Both the position numbers and the translations under genes were made by a program. The notes under the pieces were generated by a model. The model was given only the letters and a program-made list of their open reading frames with translations. It did not search any database and was not told where the DNA came from. DNA of 64,000 nt from positions 124,001-188,000 of the forward strand of contig NZ_JANLNW010000080.1 of NCBI RefSeq assembly GCF_025465945.1, read 5' to 3'. Numbering within the stretch: position 1 is the first letter of the stretch; every line of letters begins with the position of its first letter. Shown in pieces: positions 53,052 through 62,230 of this stretch. The stretch comes from Pseudomonas sp. 6D_7.1_Bac1 (GTDB lineage Bacteria; Pseudomonadota; Gammaproteobacteria; Pseudomonadales; Pseudomonadaceae).

Positions 53052-54170
53052 ATGAAACCTCTGTGTCGCTTGCAACTTGTCGTCGCCTCATTGCTCAGCC
53101 TGGGTATTGCCTGCGCCCATGCCGCCGATGCCGCCGATGTCGCTAAACCCAGCGTCTCGATCTACAACTGGTATGACTACATTGCACCGGATGCCACCAA
53201 GAATTATCAGCAGGAAACCGGCGTTGGCACGGTTTACGACGTGTTTGATAACGAAAATGTCATGCAGAGCAAACTCATGGCCGGCCGCAGCGGTTATGAC
53301 GTTGTGGTCGCCAGCAGCGATACACTTCCGAACCTGATCAAGTCGGGTGTGCTCAAGGAGCTGGATCGAAGCCAGTTGCCGAACCTGCCGCACCTGGACC
53401 CGGAGATTCTCGCCAAAGTGCAACGCAATGACCCAGGAAACCGCTATGCGGTCCCTTACTTGTGGGGCACGACTGGCGTGGGGTATGACGCCGACAAGGT
53501 CAAATCGCTGTTGGGAACCGATGCGCCGGTCAATTCCTGGGACCTGATTTTCAAGGAAGAAAACGTCGCCAAATTGAGTCAATGTGGCGTGGCGATGCTG
53601 GATTCGCCCAGCGAAATCATTCCGATTGCGCTGCACTACCTTGGGCTGCCCTACAACAGCCAGAACCCCGACGATTACCGTAAGGCCGAGGCGTTGTTGC
53701 TCAAGGTTCGTCCGTATATCCGTTACTTCGACTCTTCCAAATTCATTTCCGACCTGGCCAACGGCAACGTCTGTGTAGTGCTCGGTTGGTCGGGAGGCGT
53801 GTATGACGCACAGTTGGCATCGGCCAAAGCCGGTAACGTGCGCAATCTGGTCTACAGCATCCCGCGTGAGGGCGCGCCGGTATGGGTGGAAAATCTGGTG
53901 TTGCTCAACGATGCGCCACACCCGCAACAGGGCCTGAGTTTCATCAACTACATGCTGCGTCCTGAAGTCATCGCACAAACCTCCAACTACCTGGGCTACC
54001 CGAATGCCAACAAGGACGCCACCGAACTGGTCGAGCAGAAGGTCCGCGATAACCCTGGGGTGTATCCATCAGCAGAAACCATGGCCACGTTGTTCCCGCT
54101 TGAGGCCTTGCCGCTGAAAGCGGAGCGCATACGCACCCGCGTGTGGAGCACGGTCAAAACCGGCAGTTGA
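53052..54170 (+). CDS. Polyamine ABC-transporter substrate-binding protein (PotF/SpuD-like)
   Basis: The product has 372 residues with a signal peptide (1-24, cleavage near AHA-ADA). The mature part opens VSIYNWYDYIAPDATKNYQQ, the PotF/PotD signature, and continues with WGTTGVGYD and GWSGGVYDAQLA, which shape the polyamine site. It should bind putrescine or spermidine in the periplasm. No permease or ATPase genes are adjacent, so it must use a system encoded elsewhere. GGAG lies seven bases before ATG 53052. A large hairpin follows the stop. Confidence 0.92.
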   Translation: MKPLCRLQLVVASLLSLGIACAHAADAADVAKPSVSIYNWYDYIAPDATKNYQQETGVGTVYDVFDNENVMQSKLMAGRSGYDVVVASSDTLPNLIKSGVLKELDRSQLPNLPHLDPEILAKVQRNDPGNRYAVPYLWGTTGVGYDADKVKSLLGTDAPVNSWDLIFKEENVAKLSQCGVAMLDSPSEIIPIALHYLGLPYNSQNPDDYRKAEALLLKVRPYIRYFDSSKFISDLANGNVCVVLGWSGGVYDAQLASAKAGNVRNLVYSIPREGAPVWVENLVLLNDAPHPQQGLSFINYMLRPEVIAQTSNYLGYPNANKDATELVEQKVRDNPGVYPSAETMATLFPLEALPLKAERIRTRVWSTVKTGS

Positions 54171-54210
54171 ATGGATTGATCGGAGCGGGCAACAGGTTGC
54201 CGCGTTAGCA

Positions 54211-54240
54211 CTGCGGGGCTCATGAAGATGAGCCCCGCAG
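54211..54240 (+). terminator. Perfect 13-bp hairpin after the binding-protein gene
   Basis: CTGCGGGGCTCAT-GAAG-ATGAGCCCCGCAG with a GNRA-like loop; no T-run follows, so termination is likely but not certain. Confidence 0.6.
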
Positions 54241-54291
54241 GTGGTTAGACATTCCCCGACAGACTTTCTGTATTACGCGCGGTGCGGTGCT

Positions 54292-54486
54292 TCAAGCGGG
54301 CGGCGTGCCATCGTGAAACATGGTCTTCAATTGCGCGCGTAGTTCTGGCGAATCGACGTGCTTGTGAACCGTGACCGCATGCTGCGCGGCGGCTTCCAGC
54401 AATTCCTTTTCAGAGTCCGCGGACAGTGCGACAGAACACTTGGTTGCGCTTGGAAATTCGCGGCAATCGATATATTTGCGCGTCAT
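54292..54486 (-). CDS. DUF1059 family small protein
   Basis: The product has 64 residues, MTRKYIDCREFPSATKCSVA then SADSEKELLEAAAQHAVTVH, the DUF1059 pattern with two Cys and His in the helix. It is a small cytoplasmic protein of unknown function. ATG 54486 has GGAG seven bases upstream; an upstream in-frame ATG would add 36 unconserved residues. Confidence 0.85.
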   Translation of the reverse strand: MTRKYIDCREFPSATKCSVALSADSEKELLEAAAQHAVTVHKHVDSPELRAQLKTMFHDGTPPA

Positions 54487-54629
54487 GATGCTCTCCTTCA
54501 TACAAGGGCAGGCGGGGCCTGCGTGAACGACCGCTCGACACGTCGCGGGGTCCATCGAACACGATTGCGCGTCGCATCGAGTGGGGTAATCCATAAAGTA
54601 TAGGTCGATCGCAGGATCGCTAAAGGCAC

Positions 54630-55481
54630 TTACGGCGTACCGAACATCGCCGTCCAGTAAATCCCCGCATCACTCTTTGGATCAACCGCATAAGCCGCGC
54701 CCAGCTCGCGGAATTGTGGGTTCATCAGGTTGGCGCAGTGGCCGGGGCTGGACAGCCAGCCATCGACTACCTTGCGCACGGTGTCTTGTCCGGCGGCGAT
54801 ATTCTCGCCGATCTGCTGGCCGGCGTAGCCTGCCAGTTCAGCCCGGTCACCTGGCGTACGGCCATCGCGGTCTTTGTGATCGAAGAAGTTGTTATTGGCC
54901 ATGGCTCGGGTATGGGTCTGGGCCGCCGTCGCGAGCGTGGCGTTCCAGGCCAGTGGCGTGGTGGCGGCAAAGGATTGAGCACCGCACTGGCGCGTTTGCT
55001 TGCGAGCGCTGTTGATCATGTCGAGCAGCTTCTGTCCCTCTGCCTGCCAGTCGCCCAGGCGGCCAGTCAACAGTGGGCGCGCCAGCACGATGCGCCACGC
55101 ATTTGCTTCGTGGCTCACGCCGATATCGACGAATTGTGGGTCCAGCACCACCTGGCAGAAACTCTCCTGTACCGCCTTCATGGCCGATTGCGCATCACGT
55201 GGGCCGGACAACGTGATCGCCTGTACGGTGACCATCGGATAAGCCGTACGCGCCAGCGCCTGCTGCAGGTCGCCGATATTGCTGCCGGACAGGACCAGGC
55301 GCGGATCAGCCGCTAGCGGGGGCAGTTCCTGCGACACCTGGCCCGCACAGCGTTGCACTTGGCTGCGGTAGGTATTAATCGATTGGACCAGCTGTGTTTC
55401 TTCGGTCGCCACGGCAGTGGTGGCGAACACCAGACCCAGCGATAACGCAGCAAGATGCATAACAGATGACAGGACGCGCAT
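54630..55481 (-). CDS. CAP-domain secreted protein
   Basis: The product has 283 residues with a signal peptide (1-24, cleavage near AVA-TEE). The C-terminal half is a CAP/SCP domain: THTRAMANNNFFDHKDRDG, GENIAAGQ and SSPGHCANLMNPQFRELGAAY, with the two His and Glu of the cavity. The first half holds an unassigned region repeated in pseudomonad homologues. It is likely periplasmic or secreted; the function of bacterial CAP proteins is largely unknown. GGGAGAG precedes ATG 55481. Confidence 0.88.
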   Translation of the reverse strand: MRVLSSVMHLAALSLGLVFATTAVATEETQLVQSINTYRSQVQRCAGQVSQELPPLAADPRLVLSGSNIGDLQQALARTAYPMVTVQAITLSGPRDAQSAMKAVQESFCQVVLDPQFVDIGVSHEANAWRIVLARPLLTGRLGDWQAEGQKLLDMINSARKQTRQCGAQSFAATTPLAWNATLATAAQTHTRAMANNNFFDHKDRDGRTPGDRAELAGYAGQQIGENIAAGQDTVRKVVDGWLSSPGHCANLMNPQFRELGAAYAVDPKSDAGIYWTAMFGTP

Positions 55482-55585
55482 GGAACTCTCCCTTGAGCTG
55501 ACTGCGCCCATCATGCGCGATTTCACCCTACCCGGCGCAATGCCTTTTATGTACATCCATGAACTGGACGTCAGTGTCAGGGGCG

Positions 55586-56413
55586 TTAAGTCGGGCTGTA
55601 AATCCGTGGCGCACTTCGATGGGGGACGTGGATCAGGTTGAGGCGGTGCTTGATGGCCCACTGCACAGTCAATGCGGTGGGGGCCGACAAGCTGACCAGC
55701 GTGCCAAACTTCGCCCTTACCGCTTTGTGAATAAGCTCCAGGCTGCAGCGGCTGGTCACTACCACGAACCCGCAACGCGCATCGATCTGTGCACGCTGCA
55801 TAGCGCCGATCAATTTATCCAGCGCGTTATGGCGGCCGATATCTTCACGGCACAAGAGCGCCGAGCCGTGAGTGTCGAAGTACAGCGCCGCATGCAGGGC
55901 GCCACTGCTGCGCGCCATTATTTGCGCCTGTTCGATGCGCTCACGCAGGCCGCTGAAGTGTTCCGCAGGAGGGAGTGGAACAGGCTCCAGAATGTCCAGT
56001 TGCGGAAGTGCCTGCTCCAGTGCTTCTACGCCACACAACCCGCAACCACTGGTACCGGCCATTTGCCGGCGATGATTCTTCAGTGCCCAGAAGGCACGAC
56101 TGGAAATCTGTACATCTGCCTGACAGGCCTGGTCGAAGTGCGAGAGACGGATATCGTAGATTTCGCTCAGATCTTCAACAATATCGTTTGTCACACTGAA
56201 ACCCCGGATGAAATCCTCGATGTTACCGGGTGAAACCATCATCACGGCCTGGCTCAGACCGTTGTAAGTGATGGCCAAGGCGATCTCGGACGCTAACGCA
56301 GCCTGGGAGACCAGTGCGCGCGCATCATAATCTCGATAGGTGACGTTCAGAGGCTTCGGTGCAGGTGCATTTGCATCGCCTTGTTCAGATGATTGTTCGA
56401 CTCGGCAATGCAT
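55586..56413 (-). CDS. fdhD: Formate dehydrogenase accessory sulfurtransferase FdhD
   Basis: The product has 275 residues. The conserved CGLCG motif carries the two sulfur-relay cysteines (Cys124 and Cys127), followed by the GREDIGRHNALDK-type segment (here CREDIGRHNALDK) that binds the cofactor nucleotide. FdhD moves sulfur from IscS to the molybdenum of bis-MGD enzymes such as formate dehydrogenases. The target is probably the oxidoreductase beginning at 62646 in this cluster. Confidence 0.94.
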   Translation of the reverse strand: MHCRVEQSSEQGDANAPAPKPLNVTYRDYDARALVSQAALASEIALAITYNGLSQAVMMVSPGNIEDFIRGFSVTNDIVEDLSEIYDIRLSHFDQACQADVQISSRAFWALKNHRRQMAGTSGCGLCGVEALEQALPQLDILEPVPLPPAEHFSGLRERIEQAQIMARSSGALHAALYFDTHGSALLCREDIGRHNALDKLIGAMQRAQIDARCGFVVVTSRCSLELIHKAVRAKFGTLVSLSAPTALTVQWAIKHRLNLIHVPHRSAPRIYSPT

Positions 56414-56517
56414 GACAAAACCCTCGAAATCCTCAATTGAGTTTAGGCTACGAATAACCCGTTATTGCGTCCAATCGCTTGTTCCGATGCAATGATTGGC
56501 GTTGTCTATCAGTGAAT

Positions 56518-57405
56518 TCAAATAACGGAAAATAGTTTCTTGGCTTCAGCAAAACATTTCTCGGCGATGGCCGAGCGAGGTTCGGTCTTGCGCATCACCA
56601 GACCCAGGGGCGCTAGAACACTTGCATCTGGAAGGTTGATAAAGGCCAGATTCTCAATAGGGTTTTTCAGGCCACTGTCCAGCGGCATGACAGAGCAGCA
56701 AAAACCTTCATGAATTGCCTGGAACAACTGATAAGTCGAATCGGTTTCGAGTATTGGCTGTGGGTCAAGCCCGCGGCTGCGGAAGCTCAGATCAACGGAT
56801 TTTCGATAGTGCATGCCATTGCTGATCATCCCCAAGGGCAGCTCGGCGGCATCTTCCCAACTTATTTCTGTTCCTTCGAAATGGAAGTGACGAGTGTCGT
56901 ACAGCAAGCCGACGCGGGTCTCTCCGATTTCGAAAAAGTCCAGGTAATCCGGACTCACATGATCGAGATAACAGATGCCCAGATCCAATTGGTTGTTGCC
57001 TATACCTTCGATGATTCGGTCAGAGCTCATGGATGACAGGCTGAATTTGAGCTCCGGGAACGTATGGGAAAGCCCCTGAACGTAGCTGATTGGATTAAAA
57101 CCGCTGAGAGGCACCAGGCCCAGGCGCAAATTGCCGACTAACTGACCGCGACACGCGGCGGCCTCGGCGAACAGCCCGTCATGGGCGGCGAGCAATGTTC
57201 TGGCCCATGCCAGCACGCGTTCACCGGCCTGGGTGAAACCTTCAAAGCGCTGGCCTCGGGTGACCAGCTCCAGACCCAGTTCATCCTCAAGATTGCGCAA
57301 GCGCATGGACAGTGTCGGCTGAGTAATGTGGCAACGCGCAGCGGCCTGCCCGAAGTGTCGGGTCTGCTCCAGCGCGATCAGGAATTTGAGTTGCTTGATG
57401 TCCAC
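56518..57405 (-). CDS. LysR-family transcriptional regulator
   Basis: The product has 295 residues. The winged helix-turn-helix is at about 18-60 (FGQAAARCHITQPTLSMRLR), and the periplasmic-binding-protein-like effector domain starts near residue 90. It is divergent from moaB across a 304-bp intergenic region and lies between fdhD and the moa/moe genes, so it is the natural candidate regulator of the cluster. An inverted repeat CCAATC-N17-GATTGG (57515-57543) lies upstream. Confidence 0.92.
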   Translation of the reverse strand: MDIKQLKFLIALEQTRHFGQAAARCHITQPTLSMRLRNLEDELGLELVTRGQRFEGFTQAGERVLAWARTLLAAHDGLFAEAAACRGQLVGNLRLGLVPLSGFNPISYVQGLSHTFPELKFSLSSMSSDRIIEGIGNNQLDLGICYLDHVSPDYLDFFEIGETRVGLLYDTRHFHFEGTEISWEDAAELPLGMISNGMHYRKSVDLSFRSRGLDPQPILETDSTYQLFQAIHEGFCCSVMPLDSGLKNPIENLAFINLPDASVLAPLGLVMRKTEPRSAIAEKCFAEAKKLFSVI

Positions 57406-57709
57406 AATGGCACCTGCTGAGGGATGAATGGGATGTCAGTAAAGCAGGTAAGTCTCATGATTAAAAACACGGAAAGTGGGGTGAGCAAACGATCTCACTG
57501 TCCTTCTTGTCAGTCCAATCACAAGTATTGAACGACCGATTGGTTGGCTCTATCACGACCGAATTTAATTAGAACAAGTCATCATTGCGGGTGAGAAAGC
57601 TGTCGATAGAGGCGCTCGATAAACCGGTTGGCCAGAGTGATTAGACAGTGACTGTTTTAGCGATTTAGCCTCTGGCAATTGTTTTCATTATTGCCTGCCG
57701 GAGAATGAC
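57406..57709 (+). promoter_or_regulatory. Divergent lysR-moaB regulatory region with GTGATTAGAC motif
   Basis: No gene is present. GTGATTAGACAG occurs at 57637-57648, 62 bp before the moaB start and on its coding strand. The same core occurs in front of moaA and the oxidoreductase gene. The inverted repeat CCAATC-N17-GATTGG is at 57515-57543. Confidence 0.55.
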
Positions 57710-58249
57710 ATGAGCGTGAAGTCGGATGCGTTGTTTGTACCGTTGAATATGGCTGTGTTGACCGTCAGCGATACCCGGGAATACGCCAATGATACCTCCG
57801 GGCAATTGCTTGTCAGTCGATTACTGGAAGCGGGCCACACCCTGAGTGAGCGAAACCTGCTTAAGGATGACCTGTACAAAATCCGGGCGCAGGTTGCGAA
57901 CTGGATTGCCGACGAGGGGATTCAGGTCGTGCTGATTACCGGGGGGACTGGATTCACGGGCCGCGACAGCACACCTGAGGCTGTGACCTGCTTGCTGGAT
58001 AAACAGATTGACGGCTTTGGTGAGTTGTTTCGGGCGATTTCTATTCTCGATATCGGAACGTCCACGGTACAGAGCCGGGCCTTGGCCGGACTGGCCAACG
58101 GCACGCTGGTGTGCTGTCTGCCAGGTTCGACTGGCGCCTGTCGAACTGCGTGGGAAGGCATTCTTGCCGAGCAATTGGATGCCCGCCACCGGCCGTGCAA
58201 TTTCGTGCCGCACCTCAAGCCTGTGCAAGCCTGCGGATCACGGGGATGA
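57710..58249 (+). CDS. moaB: Molybdenum cofactor biosynthesis protein B
   Basis: The 179-residue MoaB/Mog-type protein has VLTVSDTREYANDTSGQLL near the N-terminus and the molybdopterin-binding GGTGFTGRDSTPEAV. It adenylylates molybdopterin or assists that step. GGAG lies six bases before the ATG. Its stop overlaps the moeA start by four bases (ATGA). Confidence 0.95.
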   Translation: MSVKSDALFVPLNMAVLTVSDTREYANDTSGQLLVSRLLEAGHTLSERNLLKDDLYKIRAQVANWIADEGIQVVLITGGTGFTGRDSTPEAVTCLLDKQIDGFGELFRAISILDIGTSTVQSRALAGLANGTLVCCLPGSTGACRTAWEGILAEQLDARHRPCNFVPHLKPVQACGSRG

Positions 58250-59451
58250 GTCAGTCACCGCTGATGCCTGTGGAGGAAGCCATCGCCAGGTTACTGGCCA
58301 TGGCTGAGACCCAACGTCTGCATGAAAGCGAGCCAGTACTGCTGAGTGCCGCACGGCAACGGGTGCTGGCCAGCGACCTGGTGGCGACCCTGGATCTTCC
58401 GCCTTGGCCCAACAGTGCCATGGATGGTTATGCCTTGAATGTGGACGACTGGAGCGGACAGCCGTTAGTCGTGTCACAACGAATTTTTGCCGGTCAGGCG
58501 CCCGAAGCGCTGCTACCGGGAACCTGTACGCGAATCTTTACCGGAGCGCCCGTACCCGAGGGTGCCAACAGTGTAGAGATGCAGGAGAACGTTGAGCTTT
58601 TGGATGACGGCCGAGTACGTTTCAAACAGGCGCTGACGGTTGGCCAGAACATTCGACCTCAAGGCCAGGAGAACCGTGTCGGGCAGGTTTTGCTTCATGC
58701 AGGCAAACGACTGGGACCTTTCGAGTTGGCCATCGCAGCGGGGCAGGGATGTACGCATGTGCATGTCGTCCGGCGCCCACGGGTCGCGCTGCTCTCCACA
58801 GGTGATGAACTGGCCGAACCGGGTATGCCCTTGAAGCCCGGTTGTATCTACAACAGCAACCGCATCTTACTGAGCCACTGGTTAAGTGCATTGGGTTGTG
58901 ACGTCATTGATGCCGGTATTCTCCCCGACCAGCCGCAGCAGACGCGGCTCAAACTCGAACAGTTGCAACACGCTACGGACTTGATTCTGACCACCGGTGG
59001 CGTGTCCGCAGGTGATGCCGATTGTCTTGGGCAGGTGCTGCGTGAATGCGGTAAACCGTTGTTCTGGAAGCTGTCTATCAAGCCGGGTAAGCCGCTGACA
59101 GTGGGGTACTTTGGCACCGTGCCGGTCATTGGCCTGCCAGGAAACCCGACGTCGGCTCTGGTGACTTTTGGGCTGTTGGCCCGGGCTTACGTGTTGCGCA
59201 TCCAGGGGGTCGAAGACGTCACGCCATTGAGCTTCCCGATTAACGTCGGTTTTGACTGGCCTAAAGCAGGCGGTCGCAGGGAGTACCTGAGAGCCAGGCT
59301 GGAGGCGGGTCGAGCCGTGCTCTATCCGAACCAGAGTTCAGGCGTGTTGCTGGGCGCATCCTGGGCTGATGGCCTGGTCGAGATTCCGGAGGGCTGTACG
59401 CTGCAGGCCGGTGACTTGGCGCGGTTTATTCCGTTCTGCGACTTGTTCTAG
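58246..59451 (+). CDS. moeA: Molybdopterin molybdenumtransferase MoeA
   Basis: The product has 401 residues with PPWPNSAMDGYA near residue 50, FTGAPVPEGANSVEMQE, the MoaB-like domain TTGGVSAGDAD and the C-terminal beta-barrel starting near LRARLEAGR. It inserts molybdate into adenylylated molybdopterin. It is translationally coupled to moaB. It converges with moaD, leaving a 35-bp gap. Confidence 0.95.
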   Translation: MSQSPLMPVEEAIARLLAMAETQRLHESEPVLLSAARQRVLASDLVATLDLPPWPNSAMDGYALNVDDWSGQPLVVSQRIFAGQAPEALLPGTCTRIFTGAPVPEGANSVEMQENVELLDDGRVRFKQALTVGQNIRPQGQENRVGQVLLHAGKRLGPFELAIAAGQGCTHVHVVRRPRVALLSTGDELAEPGMPLKPGCIYNSNRILLSHWLSALGCDVIDAGILPDQPQQTRLKLEQLQHATDLILTTGGVSAGDADCLGQVLRECGKPLFWKLSIKPGKPLTVGYFGTVPVIGLPGNPTSALVTFGLLARAYVLRIQGVEDVTPLSFPINVGFDWPKAGGRREYLRARLEAGRAVLYPNQSSGVLLGASWADGLVEIPEGCTLQAGDLARFIPFCDLF

Positions 59452-59486
59452 GTCGTCCCATCCCACCTCTCAGCCATAGTCATCAT

Positions 59487-59738
59487 TCAACCCCCCGTCA
59501 CTTGGGGGAAGAAGGCGATCTCATCGAACGCTTCGATGGAGGCGTCGAGCGTACATAACTCCTGGTTCAGCGCGCACATGAGGCTGGTTTCACCGAGGAC
59601 TTGCTCCCAAACCTCACCTCTGGCGATCAGCAGTTTTCTGACATCGTCAATGCTTCGCAATGACGATGTCAGCGCAATTTTTTCTCCGCCAATACCGAGT
59701 TGTTCTCGATAACGCGCAAAGTAGTTGATCAGAATCAT
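59487..59738 (-). CDS. moaD: Molybdopterin synthase sulfur-carrier subunit MoaD
   Basis: The 83-residue ubiquitin-fold protein ends in the thiocarboxylate-forming Gly-Gly (PQVTGG). It carries sulfur to molybdopterin synthase. Its start overlaps the moaC stop. No moaE is seen beside it, so the large subunit must come from another locus. A GC palindrome (CCCCC..GGGGG) spans its stop codon. Confidence 0.92.
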   Translation of the reverse strand: MILINYFARYREQLGIGGEKIALTSSLRSIDDVRKLLIARGEVWEQVLGETSLMCALNQELCTLDASIEAFDEIAFFPQVTGG

Positions 59739-60241
59739 TGAACGTCACCGGCTTCAAAGTTACCTGATCTTCCGCCCTGTTTTCTGAGCAGCTGAATTCT
59801 GTCAATGATCATCCCTCGGTCGACGGCTTTGCACATATCGTAGATCGTCAGTGCCGCGACACTCGCCGCCGTGAGGGCTTCCAACTCAACGCCTGTTCTG
59901 CCGTTCAGTCGGCAGGTGCTTACGATTCTTACGCTATCGGGCTCAACGGCTTTCACCTCGATGTGAATGGCGCTGAGCATCAATGGGTGGCATAGAGGGA
60001 TGAGTTCATGGGTTTTCTTTGCCGCCATGATCCCGGCGATTCGAGCGACCGCAAACACGTCCCCTTTGGGATGGCCATTTTGTTGGATAAGTTTCAACGT
60101 GGCAGGTCGCATACGTACCCAGGCCTGTGCTTTGGCTTCACGGTTTGTCGGATTTTTTTCGCTGACATCGACCATATTGGCTCTGCCCTCAGCATCTAAA
60201 TGGGTCAGCGCCGCTGAATCGGGCTGTTTGAATTCGTTCAT
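59735..60241 (-). CDS. moaC: Cyclic pyranopterin monophosphate synthase MoaC
   Basis: The product has 168 residues with LTHLDAEGRANMVDVSEK at the start, AKKTHELIPLCHPLML (active-site Lys and His) and TGVELEALTAASVAALTIYDM. It converts the MoaA product to cyclic pyranopterin monophosphate. It overlaps moaD by four bases and follows the bestrophin gene after 46 bp. Confidence 0.95.
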   Translation of the reverse strand: MNEFKQPDSAALTHLDAEGRANMVDVSEKNPTNREAKAQAWVRMRPATLKLIQQNGHPKGDVFAVARIAGIMAAKKTHELIPLCHPLMLSAIHIEVKAVEPDSVRIVSTCRLNGRTGVELEALTAASVAALTIYDMCKAVDRGMIIDRIQLLRKQGGRSGNFEAGDVQ

Positions 60242-60287
60242 GCTTATCCCTCACCCTTATGGGTGTTTAATGAATGGTTTGTGCAAA

Positions 60288-61187
60288 TCAGTTCAGTACG
60301 AAGTCCACGGGTTGAAGCCGGGGAGGGAGTTCTGTCGCACCCAGGGCGTCAAGCACCTCACGCTCGATGTTGCGCACGATGGCATTGGTTGGAAGGTCGT
60401 TTTCATCAAGACCAAACGGGTCTTCCAATTCATCGCCAATCGCATCCAGCCCAAAAAACGTATAACTGACAATGGCGGTGAAGACCGGCGTAAGCCAGCC
60501 CAGCGGCTCGGCCATCGCGAAGGGCAACAAGATGCAAAATATGTAAATGGTCCTGTGCAGCAAGAGTGTGTAGGGGAACGGGAGAGGCGTGCTTTTGATT
60601 CGCTCGCAGGTTGTTTGCGTGGTTGTCAGATTGGTCAAGTGATTGGCCATCAGCGTGTAACGCCATTCGCTGATCTGACCTGATTCGGCGAGCGTTGAGC
60701 ACTGTTGGCCGACTCGACGCAGAATCCCTTCAGGGATGTTAGGTGTGTTGGATGAGGGTAATGTGCTAAGCCACGTGCCCGCCGCACTGAGCTCGTCTTC
60801 GTTGCGAAGTTTGGCGTTGAGCGCGTGGGCAAACCCGCAGAGGTTGCGCAAAATCCTGCTGCGCTCCTGTTTATCCTTGATGACCTGACTTTCCCGGACC
60901 ATCGAGCGTATGTCCATCACCATCGCGCCGAACGCTTTGCGCGCTTCATACCAGCGGTCGTAGCAGGCGTTGTTGCGAAAATTCATGAAGATAGAAAGTG
61001 ATAACCCCAACAACGTGAAGGGTGTGGCATTCACCTTTGAGAAGTACGCAGGATGCAGTGTTTCGATCAAGACAATCGCAGAGGCCAGGAGTGTCACCAG
61101 AAGGCTTCGCAGTGCGATACGCTTGGCAATCGAGCCTTTGAGTGAAATCAAGACATTGATCAGGTTAGGTTTGGCTCTAACGATCAT
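60288..61187 (-). CDS. Bestrophin-family anion channel (UPF0187)
   Basis: The product has 299 residues with helices at about 25-75 and 205-250 and the bestrophin hallmark segment SLSIFMNFRNNACYDRWYEARKAFG near the N-terminal third, then DDPFG-like EDPFGLDENDLP near the C-terminus. Family members are pentameric chloride or anion channels, and some bacterial ones conduct cations. It sits between moaA and moaC in the same orientation with short gaps (44 and 46 bp), so it is probably part of that operon; a role in anion (formate, bicarbonate or molybdate) movement is conceivable but unproven. Confidence 0.9.
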   Translation of the reverse strand: MIVRAKPNLINVLISLKGSIAKRIALRSLLVTLLASAIVLIETLHPAYFSKVNATPFTLLGLSLSIFMNFRNNACYDRWYEARKAFGAMVMDIRSMVRESQVIKDKQERSRILRNLCGFAHALNAKLRNEDELSAAGTWLSTLPSSNTPNIPEGILRRVGQQCSTLAESGQISEWRYTLMANHLTNLTTTQTTCERIKSTPLPFPYTLLLHRTIYIFCILLPFAMAEPLGWLTPVFTAIVSYTFFGLDAIGDELEDPFGLDENDLPTNAIVRNIEREVLDALGATELPPRLQPVDFVLN

Positions 61188-61231
61188 GGGAAACAGCCTT
61201 CTTGAGAGTAATGATGTGAAAACAGGGCAGG

Positions 61232-62230
61232 CTATCCGCCGGTCATGTTCATGAAACGGACAACTTGCACGTCATCATTGAGTTCAAAGTTGTGTCGGTA
61301 CGGCTTGATTTTCATCGCCTCGATGATTGCCTGCTCCAGGCGCTCTGGCTCTCCTGGATAGCGGCGAAGCACTGCCTTCAGGTCGATGGAATGCTCATTG
61401 CCCAGACACAGCAGAAGTCGGCCTTCGACGGTCAGTCGAACACGGTTGCATGTAGCGCAAAAGTTGTGGCTGTGGGGCGAGATGAACCCCAGGCGAATAT
61501 GCGGCGCCTCAGCCAGGCGCCAATAGCGCGAAGGGCCTTGGGTCGATTCCGCGGAGTCGATGAGGGTGTAGCGTTCGGCAATACGCTCGCGCACGTGCGC
61601 GCTTGAAAAGAACGCCCCGGCACGGCTGTGCTCGCTGATGACACCCAGTGGCATCTCTTCAATGAAGGAAATGTCCAGCCCACGATCGATCGCAAAGTCG
61701 ACGAGGTCGTTTATTTCGTGATCGTTGCGTCCTTTCATGACGACGCAGTTGAGCTTGGTATGTTGAAAACCTGCGGCATTCGCTGCGTCAATACCGGCGA
61801 TGACTTTGGCCAGATCACCGGTGCGCGTCAGTTCACGAAAGCGATCGGCGTCCAGGCTGTCGAGGCTGATGTTCAGGCGCTTGAGCCCCGCATCGAATAA
61901 CGGTGCCGCCAGTTTGCCCAGTTGTGAGCCGTTGGTGGTCATGCACAACTCGCGTAAACCCGGCAGCGCTGCAATGCGCTTGCACAGGTCCACTACGCCA
62001 GGACGAATCAACGGTTCTCCACCGGTCAGGCGGATTTTTCGGGTGCCAAGCGCCACAAAACGTTCAGCTAACTGATAGATCTCTTCAAGGGCCAATACCC
62101 GTTGGCGCGGCAAAAACTCCATGTCCTCGGCCATGCAATAAACACAGCGGAAATCGCAGCGGTCGGTCACCGACATTCTGAGGTAGTCGACCCGACGAGA
62201 AAAACTGTCCATCAATATTTGATCGGTCAT
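61232..62230 (-). CDS. moaA: GTP 3',8-cyclase MoaA
   Basis: The 332-residue radical SAM enzyme has the first cluster in CDFRCVYC (Cys25, Cys29, Cys32) and the second at the C-terminal side in CATCNRVRLT and LLCLG; it ends in the required Gly-Gly (NMTGG). It makes the first precursor of the molybdenum cofactor from GTP. ATG 62230 has GGAGG seven bases upstream; a start five codons earlier is less likely. It heads the moaA-bestrophin-moaC-moaD unit. A GTGATTAGAC motif lies 79 bp upstream on its coding strand. Confidence 0.95.
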   Translation of the reverse strand: MTDQILMDSFSRRVDYLRMSVTDRCDFRCVYCMAEDMEFLPRQRVLALEEIYQLAERFVALGTRKIRLTGGEPLIRPGVVDLCKRIAALPGLRELCMTTNGSQLGKLAAPLFDAGLKRLNISLDSLDADRFRELTRTGDLAKVIAGIDAANAAGFQHTKLNCVVMKGRNDHEINDLVDFAIDRGLDISFIEEMPLGVISEHSRAGAFFSSAHVRERIAERYTLIDSAESTQGPSRYWRLAEAPHIRLGFISPHSHNFCATCNRVRLTVEGRLLLCLGNEHSIDLKAVLRRYPGEPERLEQAIIEAMKIKPYRHNFELNDDVQVVRFMNMTGG

